Assembly (NCBI GenBank): GCA_005223185.1 | Contig: NJBN01000011.1 | Coordinates: forward strand, 1 to 64,000 | Reading direction: 5' to 3' | Source of the DNA: a candidate division LCP-89 bacterium B3_LCP | Lineage (GTDB): Bacteria; Electryoneota; B3-LCP | Length of the DNA stretch: 64,000 nucleotides | Shown here: piece after piece, positions 25,963 through 33,894 of the stretch | Layout of the letters: each line of letters starts with the position of its first letter | Numbering within the stretch: the first letter of the stretch is position 1 | Made by a program: the position numbers and the translations under genes | The notes under the pieces: generated by a model | Database searches by the model: none | Told to the model about the DNA's origin: nothing | What the model saw: only the letters and a program-made list of their open reading frames with translations

Positions 25963-26931
25963 CTATACATATTGACATGATTCTATCAATTCCCTGATGG
26001 TTGTCGTCGCCAGACACACGGAACTGTCTGCCGCGCCGTAATAGAGCAGGACTTCGCTGTCAGGCAGCGCGAATCCGTTGGGATCGAAATTCTCGACAAT
26101 CATGCCGGATGGAAAAACTACGTTGGGCACCTGCCCGACCATTTCGTACATTTTGCGGGGTTCCAGGATGTTGTAGCGGCTGCGTGCTTTGACGATTGAA
26201 GGGTCATCAAGATCAAGCAGCATGGCGCCTGCCTGGTAGATATTCGAACTGGCGAAATGCATGGCGACACCGTGGTAGATGTGCAGCCAGCCCTGTTTCG
26301 TCTTAACTGGCGGCGGCCCCGATCCAATCCGTTCATCCCAGTAGTGCAGCCGTCCGGAAGCCATTGGCTTCTCTTCTCCCCAGTTTAACAGGTCATCTGA
26401 TGTTGACAGGACGATGGTATCACCTGAAATAACTCCTCCCACCAACCTTACCTCGTTGGGGCGTAACAGCATGCAGTACTTTCCACCGACTTTCTCTGGA
26501 AAAAGGACGCCGTTGCGGCTGTCTTTTTTGGATAGAACTCCCATGAAATCGAACTGCTCGAAATTCGTTGTCCTGGCTAATCCCAGGTGACAGCCGTCAT
26601 CCATGTCCATGGCGCAAACGATGTAATATTTGCCATCAATCTGTGTGATGCGGGGATCATAGATATGGTAAATTGTTTCCTCTACCGATTCAATGCCGTC
26701 GAAATGGACGGTTTTATTCGACATAGTAAATGAGACCCCATCGAGACTCTCAGCCATCATCAGATATGTCTCTCGGCCGCGGTTCTGGACACGCAGCATC
26801 AGCAAGTATTTATCTTTAAACTTAACCGCTCCTGGATTGAAGACGGAAGATACATCGCTCAAGTGAGGGGGAATATTGGGGATATCATGGCGGGCGACGA
26901 TGGGGTTGTCAGAGTTTCTTGATAGAGTCAT
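25963..26931 (-). CDS. GH130 beta-mannoside phosphorylase, first gene of the glycan operon
   Basis: A 322-residue five-bladed propeller without signal peptide. It contains SSVFNPGAVKFKDKYLLMLR, the catalytic-region Asp92 in YHIYDPRIT, the GVLFPEKVGGKY segment and DERIGSGPPPVKTKQGWLHI. GH130 enzymes cleave beta-mannosides with phosphate to give mannose 1-phosphate. One well-known activity is on mannosyl-beta-1,4-GlcNAc from the N-glycan core, which would fit here. The usual HRP phosphate-binding triad after the FPEK segment appears as LLRP, so hydrolysis instead of phosphorolysis cannot be excluded. It is preceded by a predicted promoter at 26979-27007. Confidence 0.88.
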   Translation of the reverse strand: MTLSRNSDNPIVARHDIPNIPPHLSDVSSVFNPGAVKFKDKYLLMLRVQNRGRETYLMMAESLDGVSFTMSNKTVHFDGIESVEETIYHIYDPRITQIDGKYYIVCAMDMDDGCHLGLARTTNFEQFDFMGVLSKKDSRNGVLFPEKVGGKYCMLLRPNEVRLVGGVISGDTIVLSTSDDLLNWGEEKPMASGRLHYWDERIGSGPPPVKTKQGWLHIYHGVAMHFASSNIYQAGAMLLDLDDPSIVKARSRYNILEPRKMYEMVGQVPNVVFPSGMIVENFDPNGFALPDSEVLLYYGAADSSVCLATTTIRELIESCQYV

Positions 26932-26978
26932 GGCAGAAATTGAAAGCTACTACTACATGCAGTAAAGAAAGTATCCTC

Positions 26979-27007
26979 AAGATAATGACTTGACCTCTAA
27001 AATTCAA
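26979..27007 (-). promoter_or_regulatory. Predicted promoter of the glycan operon
   Basis: Minus-strand -35 TTGAAT (27002-27007) and -10 TATCTT (26979-26984) separated by 17 bases, about 50 bases before the GH130 start. The two hexamers and the spacing are identical to those before the corrinoid operon (30952-30980). Confidence 0.5.
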
Positions 27008-27149
27008 GTAAAATCTACAATGACACCCTTCGCATTATTAATGAAATTGACTATCTTCTAAATGTCTATTTCCTTAATTTATAGCAGATTGGTAGACGGC
27101 GCATGAGCATTAAGATATGCAGCGGTTGAGTTGGAATGAACGTATAAAA

Positions 27150-27195
27150 AATATACAACATATTATTTTGTTTTCATAATAATATTTTGTATATT
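27150..27195. promoter_or_regulatory. Large inverted repeat before the XRE regulator gene
   Basis: Arms 27150-27167 and 27178-27195 pair at 17 of 18 positions with a 10-base spacer. Each arm contains ATACAA or TTGTAT ends and an ATTATT core. The right arm ends 6 bases before the regulator's ATG. This is the expected place and shape for an autoregulatory operator, though a hairpin over the ribosome site is also possible. Confidence 0.6.
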
Positions 27196-27201
27196 ATTAA
27201 T

Positions 27202-27462
27202 ATGAAGACGCGAATTCTATATAACCGAATCGCTGTACTCCGGGGCGAAAGGAATATTTCCCGTAAAGAACTGGCGGAGAAAATAGGAGTAAACTTCCAA
27301 ACAGTTGGATTCCTGGAAAGGGGCGAATATAATCCCAGTCTAGATCTGGCCTTCAGGATAAGCGAATTGTTCGAACTGCCAGTAGAGGTTATTTTTTCGG
27401 CGGAACCGTTGAAACCGCTTAGCCAGGAATTGATGGAGTACAAGAAGAAGGTGGGAGAATAA
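27202..27462 (+). CDS. XRE-family helix-turn-helix regulator
   Basis: An 86-residue regulator. The ATG at 27202 gives MKTRILYNRIAVLRGERNIS, the normal start of this group. A TTG 15 bases upstream lies in the inverted repeat and is not preferred. The helix-turn-helix covers about residues 20-45, with RKELAEKIGVNFQTVGFLER containing the recognition helix. The remainder (YNPSLDLAFRISELFELPVE) is typical of the small YozG-like class that pairs with a DUF2178-like membrane protein, as here with a 1-base gap. It is divergent from the glycan operon and may repress itself and possibly that operon. The target is not shown by sequence beyond the large inverted repeat. Confidence 0.92.
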   Translation: MKTRILYNRIAVLRGERNISRKELAEKIGVNFQTVGFLERGEYNPSLDLAFRISELFELPVEVIFSAEPLKPLSQELMEYKKKVGE

Positions 27463-27463
27463 A

Positions 27464-27886
27464 ATGGATAGTGTTTTATCGCAGAGCAGCAGAAGGATTG
27501 GCATAATTATAAACTATATCGGTCTTCTACTGCTATTGGCGCTTCACTACAGCGGTAAGCAGATCGGCTGGAATCACATGTTTACTGCGGGCATTGCCGT
27601 CATGTTAGCGTTGAGTCTGATAACGTTCTTCATGATTCACATGAAAACAGGACTATGGAAACTGGTGCATACTAAATCTGAAAACCTGGATGAACGACAG
27701 ATGCAGGTTACTCGCGAGGCATTGGAATTTTCCTATAAGGTACTTGCGATAACAACGGTATCAATCATCTATTACATGGCGATTTTTAGCGGAGGTGGAG
27801 TGGATATGGTCACGGTTGTCAGTTTATTATATCTCGCGCATACCCTGCCATCATCGGTGATCGGATGGAAGCAGAAGGAAGTGTGA
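27464..27886 (+). CDS. DUF2178-like four-helix membrane protein
   Basis: A 140-residue protein with about four membrane segments (near 13-30, 38-58, 92-109, 114-130). Between the second and third is the conserved cytoplasmic motif ENLDERQMQVTREALEFSYK, characteristic of DUF2178-type proteins that are co-transcribed with small XRE regulators. The function of the pair is not established. It may sense or sequester the regulator at the membrane. It follows the regulator gene directly, so the two form an operon. Confidence 0.75.
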   Translation: MDSVLSQSSRRIGIIINYIGLLLLLALHYSGKQIGWNHMFTAGIAVMLALSLITFFMIHMKTGLWKLVHTKSENLDERQMQVTREALEFSYKVLAITTVSIIYYMAIFSGGGVDMVTVVSLLYLAHTLPSSVIGWKQKEV

Positions 27887-28047
27887 CGTCAGACGGTTGC
27901 GATTTTTTAAGGATGTGCACAGCGCCTAAGGAAAATCTCTGGCACTTTATTATATAATCCCGGAAGTCTGGTTTTGTTCAATGCATTTGGAAGAAAATTG
28001 TCCTGGATCGTGGATTGAATAGATGGAACGGACGAAATGGATTACAT

Positions 28048-29100
28048 TTAATCAGTGCCATCAGCATCAATCCCATATCCCTGGCTTAACCATTCCCTCG
28101 TTACTGCCAAAGCAGTGTCGGGCTTAGCCCCTGGACCGAATTCAAACTGAGCGATTAAGCCGCCAGATGGATCGTACAGATGGCGGATAACCTGGTGTAC
28201 GGCCTTACGTCCAACTTCCGGATCGGGGGATGGTAGGACATGCTGCCGGTCGATCTCACCCCAGAATGTGATCCTACCTTTAAACCGCCTGCCAAGCTCG
28301 GCAATGTCCATGCAGAAAAGCTGTGAATTAATAGCATCTACTCCGATCTCAATTAGATCTTCGAAAATATCGGTGATGTAGCCATCCGAATGCATGAAGA
28401 CGAACTTCCCCTCAGCATGCGCCAGGTCGCAGTATTCACGGTAGAGCGGTTTAAACTGTTCCCGCCAGATATCCGGGTGGATCAACAACTGATTCTGCGA
28501 TCCCCAGTCGTCCATGAAGAGCAGGGCATCCACTTCAGACTTTGCCCAGAATTCCATCTCCTTCAGGTAAAAATCGTGAATTGCGCCGATCAGGTCTTTG
28601 AATCCCTCATCCGGTATCATTACGTCCATAAGCGCGGATTCAGTGCCGCGTAAGAACTGATATCTTTCCCACGGGCGGGGACAGCAGTTGGACATGACGA
28701 ATTTATCCGTGCTGTCGTAGAATCGCTTTATTTTATCATAAGCTGCCGAAGTTGATTCTGGCAACTGCTCGTATGGTGGTGTGACCGATTTCCAGTCCGA
28801 TATATCTTTGATAATCGGGTCGCGTACCTCGCCGATAATACCATCCTGAATGTTGCGAAAAACACAGCCCCACTCATCCGTGAACTGCCCTGCCTTATAG
28901 GGATCACCCTTAACGCGTTTTGATGGAGGATAAAAATAGTCCGAGGTGGCAAAGTCCGATGAGAACTCTTTCCGCAATAATCTGACTGTCTCAGGTTCGT
29001 GAATTTCTGCCCAGGGGAGCAACCAGAGATCGCGTGGTATTCGCTCCGGACAGTCGAACTTCAAACAACGGGTTACGATCTCTCGAGAAGATTGAGGCAT
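28048..29100 (-). CDS. URO-D-fold corrinoid-type methyltransferase (third gene of the corrinoid operon)
   Basis: A 350-residue URO-D-superfamily protein starting with PQSSREIVTRCLKFDCPERI. It has a TDEWGCVFRNI strand, a FMDDWGSQNQLLIHPDIW segment and the metal-site-like KFVFMHSDGYI with His. It ends with a GRITFWGEIDRQHVLPSP and a GGLIAQFEFGPG stretch. These features fit methyl-transferring relatives and not the heme enzyme. It lies 14 bases after the corrinoid protein gene, which is the normal partner arrangement. Substrate unknown. Confidence 0.82.
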   Translation of the reverse strand: MPQSSREIVTRCLKFDCPERIPRDLWLLPWAEIHEPETVRLLRKEFSSDFATSDYFYPPSKRVKGDPYKAGQFTDEWGCVFRNIQDGIIGEVRDPIIKDISDWKSVTPPYEQLPESTSAAYDKIKRFYDSTDKFVMSNCCPRPWERYQFLRGTESALMDVMIPDEGFKDLIGAIHDFYLKEMEFWAKSEVDALLFMDDWGSQNQLLIHPDIWREQFKPLYREYCDLAHAEGKFVFMHSDGYITDIFEDLIEIGVDAINSQLFCMDIAELGRRFKGRITFWGEIDRQHVLPSPDPEVGRKAVHQVIRHLYDPSGGLIAQFEFGPGAKPDTALAVTREWLSQGYGIDADGTD

Positions 29101-29114
29101 ATTTATGTCAACAC

Positions 29115-29780
29115 CTAAGTCTGCGCTGCCAGGTGCTTGGCGAAACTGTGTGGATCGGGAAAGAAGCCGTCTGCACCGATTTTATCGCTGAATTCCTGCG
29201 TCAGTGGAGCGCCTCCGACGTAGATTTGAGTTTGGGGCGATTGCTGTTTAATCTGATTGACCGATTGCTCCATGGTGCCCATCGTTGTGGTGAGCAGTGC
29301 GCTCATACCAATGATGCTATCTGGATTATCGCGCAATGTTTCTGAGAACCTTTCAACGGTGACGTCCACACCTAAGTCAAGCACTTTCCAGCCATCACCT
29401 TCCAAAACCATGCGCACAACGTTTTTGCCGATTTCGTGCAGGTCACCAGCTACTGTACCCAGAATTAGTGTACCGCGATGTTGGATGTCACCCGAATCGA
29501 AATGCGGCTGCAGATGTTCCATTGCCGCGTTCATGGCTCTTGCGGACATCAGCAGGTCAGGGATGAAAGCCTCCCCCTTACTGAAACGTTCACCAATGCG
29601 GTTCATACCTGGCATCAAACCTTGTTTCAGAATCTGATCAGCAGAGATGCCACTGTCGATTGCTTCTTTGGTCAGTTCAGATGCACCGTTTTCACCTTTC
29701 AGAACCGGAGGATAGGGCGAATTCAGGTCAGCTTTGCCTTTTTCGATGCAGAATGCGATCTGAGTCAGCAAATTGTTCAT
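29115..29780 (-). CDS. Corrinoid (B12-binding) methyltransferase shuttle protein
   Basis: A 221-residue protein in the MtaC/MtbC/MttC family. Residues about 30-100 are the helical cap domain (LMPGMNRIGERFSKGEAFIP). Residues 101-215 form the cobalamin-binding Rossmann domain with the DxHxxG motif D113-L-H115-E-I-G118, where His115 is the lower cobalt ligand, and later GMSALLTTTMG and VGGAPL. Such proteins carry a methyl group on cobalt between two URO-D-type methyltransferases, and here both neighbours are of that type. No reductive activase (RamA-like) gene is seen in the window, so it must come from elsewhere. Confidence 0.94.
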   Translation of the reverse strand: MNNLLTQIAFCIEKGKADLNSPYPPVLKGENGASELTKEAIDSGISADQILKQGLMPGMNRIGERFSKGEAFIPDLLMSARAMNAAMEHLQPHFDSGDIQHRGTLILGTVAGDLHEIGKNVVRMVLEGDGWKVLDLGVDVTVERFSETLRDNPDSIIGMSALLTTTMGTMEQSVNQIKQQSPQTQIYVGGAPLTQEFSDKIGADGFFPDPHSFAKHLAAQT

Positions 29781-29788
29781 CTCTTTTC

Positions 29789-30901
29789 CTATTCAAACTG
29801 TCTGTTATATTTATTTACTATCTCCCCGACAATCCTGATCCGTTCGATGTCGCCTGTAGATGAAATCTCATCGGAAATGCCCAGCACCAGCTTCGGGGCA
29901 AAGAGTTCTATGAGCAGTTCGGTGCATTCGATCAACGCCTCAACCGGGTACGTATCATCGAAATACACAGCGGGGATGCCATCCAGCAGAAACATATCAT
30001 CACCTAAAGCCTCCCTGATCTCCATCAGCGTTACGTCGCCCTGCGGTTCAGGTGTGATTGCCTCGATACCATTCAGACCTGTTTCTCGGACGAAGGGCAG
30101 TAGCGCCTTTACGTCACCATCCCAGTGAGAACAGACGAATTTCCCCGCTGAATGAAGCTTTTCGCAGCGTCTCTGGCAGGCTGGCAGGTGATATTTCACA
30201 AACAGATCGGGAGATAGCGTGGAAGCGTGGATATTTTCACCGAAATTGATGATATCTACTGGTGAACTGTTGATCACATCGATTAGCCGGTCGTGGTTTT
30301 CTTCCAGCGCCTGGAAGAACGATTCAACCTGTTCGGGCATTTCATACATGGCGTAAACACCTTTCTCTACACCCATTTTTTCAATGTAGAGGCACTGCAC
30401 ATTCATGCGAGGCATGAACATAGTCGGTGCTCCCAGATGCCCGATTTTATTTTGCAGATTGTCAAACCGATCCTGATCCCATTGCCAGGTTGCATTCTCC
30501 TCGCGCCAGGTCGCGACTTTCAGTTCATCAGAAGATTCGACCTCCCATTTGAGTACAATCTGGTGAGGGCTGTTTATTGTTTTACGCGTTATAACCGTCT
30601 GATTGCCAACAGCGGTGTGGATCGTCGTTTCAGTATCTGTTTCATTTAACGGTTTGTCTGTTACATGGACCGAGGAATGCTCGATCCGCTTGAAGCAGCT
30701 ATTAAATTCATATAATCTCGCTGAGCATCCCAATTGATCGTAAACCTGCCAGATGTCCATACCAGTGTACGGCGGTGGCAGCCCTTCACCTGAAAACATC
30801 TTGTCATCATACCAGCACCCAATGCGCGGCTGCCAGATTATCTTCCCGTTCGATCTACTGAAGACGACATCGTGATGGAGTTGGTAAAAAGAGAGATTCA
30901 T
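29789..30901 (-). CDS. URO-D-fold corrinoid-type methyltransferase (first gene of the corrinoid operon)
   Basis: A 370-residue URO-D relative with an unusual N-terminal half containing HHDVVFSRSNGKIIWQPRIG and a pair of beta-rich stretches. The conserved C-terminal barrel has FGENIHASTLSPDLFVKYHL, SHWDGDVKALLPF with His in the metal position, and LDGIPAVYFDDTYP. It is distinct in sequence from the URO-D protein at 28048, so one may demethylate the substrate and the other pass the methyl group on. The gene ends 8 bases before the corrinoid protein gene. A predicted promoter lies about 50-80 bases upstream of its start. Confidence 0.8.
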   Translation of the reverse strand: MNLSFYQLHHDVVFSRSNGKIIWQPRIGCWYDDKMFSGEGLPPPYTGMDIWQVYDQLGCSARLYEFNSCFKRIEHSSVHVTDKPLNETDTETTIHTAVGNQTVITRKTINSPHQIVLKWEVESSDELKVATWREENATWQWDQDRFDNLQNKIGHLGAPTMFMPRMNVQCLYIEKMGVEKGVYAMYEMPEQVESFFQALEENHDRLIDVINSSPVDIINFGENIHASTLSPDLFVKYHLPACQRRCEKLHSAGKFVCSHWDGDVKALLPFVRETGLNGIEAITPEPQGDVTLMEIREALGDDMFLLDGIPAVYFDDTYPVEALIECTELLIELFAPKLVLGISDEISSTGDIERIRIVGEIVNKYNRQFE

Positions 30902-30951
30902 AAATTATAATCAGGACGATGAAGGATACGAACCAGGCTTTGGATTTCATA

Positions 30952-30980
30952 AAGATAAGCTGGTTAATCTACAAATTCAA
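30952..30980 (-). promoter_or_regulatory. Predicted promoter of the corrinoid operon
   Basis: Minus-strand -35 TTGAAT (30975-30980), 17-base spacer, -10 TATCTT (30952-30957). Both hexamers are identical to those of the glycan-operon promoter at 26979-27007, and the base pair before the -35 (AC) is shared too. Confidence 0.5.
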
Positions 30981-31205
30981 GTGCAATATCGGTCAAATGG
31001 AGATTCAGTCGTACCCTGGCAAAATAACCAACCAATTATAAAACGATTCGAGAATCAATGTGCTATTAGGTTCTAACATTTGTCGGATAGATTTTTGCAA
31101 TTATTTTGTAATGTCGAAAACCCAAAATCCCCACATTCTTCCATATAAAGCCACATGGTCGAATACATGGAAATGTCGTTTTCACAGTATGTTACACTGT
31201 GGGCG

Positions 31206-31272
31206 AGACGAAGGTTCTTCAGAAGCTCTATAGGAGTAGTGAATCCTCCTGGGAAAATCTTCTCCCCGCTAT
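31206..31272 (+). repeat. Second tRNA-derived repeat with T-loop insert
   Basis: Begins with GACGAAGGTTCTTC and closes with CTTCTCCCCGCTA, matching the T arm and 3' acceptor of the initiator tRNA. The T loop is split by an insert of about 41 bases that closely follows the first part of the insert in the copy at 3473-3585, but without that copy's extra hairpin segment. There is no anticodon arm. Confidence 0.65.
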
Positions 31273-31280
31273 TATATAAG

Positions 31281-31316
31281 AAACAACTGTATAGAGGAGA
31301 TTCTAAGCAGTTGTTT
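31281..31316 (+). terminator. Terminator-like inverted repeat after the tRNA-derived repeat
   Basis: Arms AAACAACTG (31281-31289) and CAGTTGTTT (31308-31316) followed by TTCTCTC. The loop is 18 bases. It begins 8 bases after the repeat, as the terminator does after the real tRNA. Confidence 0.4.
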
Positions 31317-31589
31317 TTCTCTCTAATAGTGCCCCCATCAATCAAAGGAAATTGAAGAGAAAACAATTGAGAATACCAAGGAGCACGGCTATATTTATAA
31401 TAATATAATAAGCCAAACAACTTCTATGATTTTATATCTCACGGAATATCCAAATATCCAAGCCAGTACTGGAATTAACCCAAAGCAGAACTCACATAAA
31501 ATAGTTGACATTGCTGGCTTTATGCCTCCCCAGATGTTTACATCTGCAGAGGGGATATTACTGATCGGTGTATCATTACCTACAAGATC

Positions 31590-32750
31590 ATGTCCAAGTT
31601 AAAAATCTCGGTCGAACGGATACACCTAAACAATCTCGTTGCCTTTGCGGAAAAAGCCGAGAACGATCCTCACCATTATGGTGCTCTGCCAATCACGCAG
31701 GTTCGCGCCGCCGCCCAGGAAAAAAACCCTTCCGCATCACCGGATGACATCAGCCTGATAGTCGCTTATCACGAAAACAAGTGCATCGGCTACCTGGGGA
31801 TCCTGCCCTGTCAACTGGAATGTCATGGTGATCTGCAGAAAATCTATGCTCTTACCACGTTCTATGTAGTGGAGGAATATAGAAAAACTTGCGCGGCGTT
31901 GGCTATTATGCAGGATGCCATCGCGCTCAACTACGATTTCCTGCTGGCTGGATTTACCCCTTCCGCCGAAAGGTTTTATCGCCGTCATGATGAATGGTTT
32001 GACTATATTGGCGTTTTACCTTACAACAGAATTCATCTCTATCCGACCGTATCGCTATTGTGGATGCTAAAAGAACGCTTACCTTTCCTCTCGATAATAA
32101 CAAACGCTCTACAGATTTTGAATTCACTCGCAGGTTCCTTGGGGTTTCGCTTTTTGACATATTACATGATCCGGCCTTCACAAAGAAATAGATGCGCTGA
32201 TTTGGATTTCCGCAAGATCGAAAGAATAGAAGAGGTAGCAGGAGTAGCACAACGGTCGAAAAGCGAAAACCGGCCGAAGTTTTATCGGGGTGAGAGTATC
32301 ATCAACTGGATGATCCAGCACCCCTGGATCAACGAACGCAGTGGGGAACCTTCAAGCTATGAATTTTCGCATTATCGCGACCTCTTTCGCTTTCTCGCGT
32401 ACGAAATTTTCAATAATGCGACGGAAAAACAGGTAGGGTATATGATTCTTTCCGTCAGCCGCAAAAATGAGCTGACCGTGATGAAGATCCTCGATTTCGA
32501 GTTCGAGGACGACGTACATCTGGAGTGCATCTTGAATCTGACCCTTCGGGAAGCGTACCGGTGGAAGGTCGATATTATTGATGGACCCGCCGATTTCTGG
32601 GGTATAATAAATTCACATAAACTGTTAAAACTCATTGCACAACGAAAGCAGCGCGGCTATTTCATCCACCGTAGTTCGAATAGTGCCTTCAGCGACGATC
32701 CGCAGGATCTGATACTCAACTTCTGCGATGGTGACACAGCGTTCACCTAA
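31590..32750 (+). CDS. GNAT-fold acyltransferase-like protein, possibly a tandem GNAT
   Basis: A 386-residue cytosolic protein. Residues about 55-130 resemble a GNAT core: DISLIVAYHENKCIGYLGIL as strands 2-4, TTFYVVEEYRKTCAALAIMQ as strand 4 and the acetyl-CoA-binding helix, and FTPSAERFYRRH as the last helix. The second half (about 255-375) has a weaker repeat of the same pattern, with QVGYMILSVSRKNELTVMKI. The acceptor is not known. It is followed 21 bases later by a polysaccharide deacetylase gene, so it may modify a cell-surface or capsule sugar. The start ATG has no strong Shine-Dalgarno. Confidence 0.6.
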   Translation: MSKLKISVERIHLNNLVAFAEKAENDPHHYGALPITQVRAAAQEKNPSASPDDISLIVAYHENKCIGYLGILPCQLECHGDLQKIYALTTFYVVEEYRKTCAALAIMQDAIALNYDFLLAGFTPSAERFYRRHDEWFDYIGVLPYNRIHLYPTVSLLWMLKERLPFLSIITNALQILNSLAGSLGFRFLTYYMIRPSQRNRCADLDFRKIERIEEVAGVAQRSKSENRPKFYRGESIINWMIQHPWINERSGEPSSYEFSHYRDLFRFLAYEIFNNATEKQVGYMILSVSRKNELTVMKILDFEFEDDVHLECILNLTLREAYRWKVDIIDGPADFWGIINSHKLLKLIAQRKQRGYFIHRSSNSAFSDDPQDLILNFCDGDTAFT

Positions 32751-32771
32751 ACACTGAAAATCTTTTGAATT

Positions 32772-33815
32772 ATGATTCAAAGCACTGTCAGAAAGTTCCT
32801 TATGAAAGGGATCAGCCTTATTCCCCAGGCAGTGTTCTCGCGGGTAGTCCCCAGAGACAGCTTCGTGTTCGAATATCACCTCGTCGCTGACGAAGACCTG
32901 CCTCACATTCAGTCGCTATATTCCTATAAATCCCGGCGCGCCTTTATAGACGATCTGGACTTTCTGGAGAAGGAATTCGATTTACTCGGATACGAGGATT
33001 TCATTGACCGAACTACAGGGAGACAAAAGAAGGGAAGACCCGCCGCTCTGATAACTTTCGATGATGGTTTATCAGAATGTTATCAAGTCGTGCGTCCCCT
33101 ATTGCTTGAGCGGGGCATCCGGGCGATTTTTTTCTTAGCGACGGATTTCATCGACAACCGGGCTCTGTTTCATCGCCACGCCGAATCTCTCTGCATCGAA
33201 CGACTGAAAGAGATGGCGCCCAACCGGCAGCAGGAGTACTATACTCAGCTCAATGAGCAGTTCGAGTCAGAGCTATCCTGCTTTACAGAGGTTCAGGATT
33301 TTTTAAGGGACATTCACAGGCGGGACCCTGCAAGAGGTCTTGATACGGTCGGATCAATGTTGGGCATCGACTTCGATGAATTCTTGGCTGATCATAACCC
33401 CTACCTGAGCCGCGATCAGATAGTGAAGATGGCGGAGGAGGGTTTCACCATCGGTGCCCACAGCTTGGATCATGAAGATTTAAAGGAACTGGATGCTGAA
33501 TCGATAGAACAGCAGATTACTGGATCATGCGAGACGGTTGCAGAAATCACCGGACAAAAACCGGTGCCCTTTGCGTTTCCATACGGAATGACTGAATTGA
33601 ATCGGGAACTCTTAGCTGAGATCGCCAAGAAACATGATTCAACCGTTGGAGTGATGTTTGGGACCCATGGGATATTACTCGAACCACCCTACCTAAACCG
33701 GATAAATGCGGACTCGCCGGATGGTGCGCTACCAGGTCATTCTAATATCCCCCAAAAAGTGCGCAGGGCGTATGTCCGTTATCCCTTGTCCCGCCTGTAC
33801 CGCTTGCTGAGTTAG
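32772..33815 (+). CDS. Polysaccharide deacetylase (CE4/NodB-type)
   Basis: A 347-residue protein. The NodB domain has motif 1 AALITFDDGL (catalytic Asp-Asp), AIFFLATDF, the zinc-binding motif IGAHSLDH, and FAFPYGM. The first His of motif 2 (H-x-x-x-H) is present as HSLDH. Between motifs 1 and 2 is an insert of about 90 residues. There is no clear signal peptide, so it may act on a cytoplasmic lipid-linked sugar, like enzymes of capsule synthesis. It follows the GNAT-like gene in the same operon. Confidence 0.88.
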   Translation: MIQSTVRKFLMKGISLIPQAVFSRVVPRDSFVFEYHLVADEDLPHIQSLYSYKSRRAFIDDLDFLEKEFDLLGYEDFIDRTTGRQKKGRPAALITFDDGLSECYQVVRPLLLERGIRAIFFLATDFIDNRALFHRHAESLCIERLKEMAPNRQQEYYTQLNEQFESELSCFTEVQDFLRDIHRRDPARGLDTVGSMLGIDFDEFLADHNPYLSRDQIVKMAEEGFTIGAHSLDHEDLKELDAESIEQQITGSCETVAEITGQKPVPFAFPYGMTELNRELLAEIAKKHDSTVGVMFGTHGILLEPPYLNRINADSPDGALPGHSNIPQKVRRAYVRYPLSRLYRLLS

Positions 33816-33894
33816 TCAACCAACAGAAAATCTCACGCTCTAATCTTCGCTCCTAAGAGTCCCAGCAACCAACCCAATTTTCTCCAGTTCTTGA

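Larger units (their letters stand above)
30981..31589. other. Gene-free stretch between divergent transcription units
   Basis: No supported gene on either strand; a 115-codon minus-strand frame crosses the tRNA-derived repeat and looks accidental. The stretch holds a short palindrome CACAGT-N7-ACTGTG (31183-31201), the repeat at 31206-31272, and a terminator-like inverted repeat (31281-31316). Confidence 0.5.

Noticed and set aside
26990-27021. TTGACC...TACAAT as plus-strand promoter of the XRE gene
   Set aside because: The spacer of 20 bases is too long, and the distance to the gene is about 180 bases.
31073-31420. 115-codon minus-strand frame
   Set aside because: It is read through the tRNA-derived repeat and the terminator-like repeat, has no ribosome site and resembles no protein.
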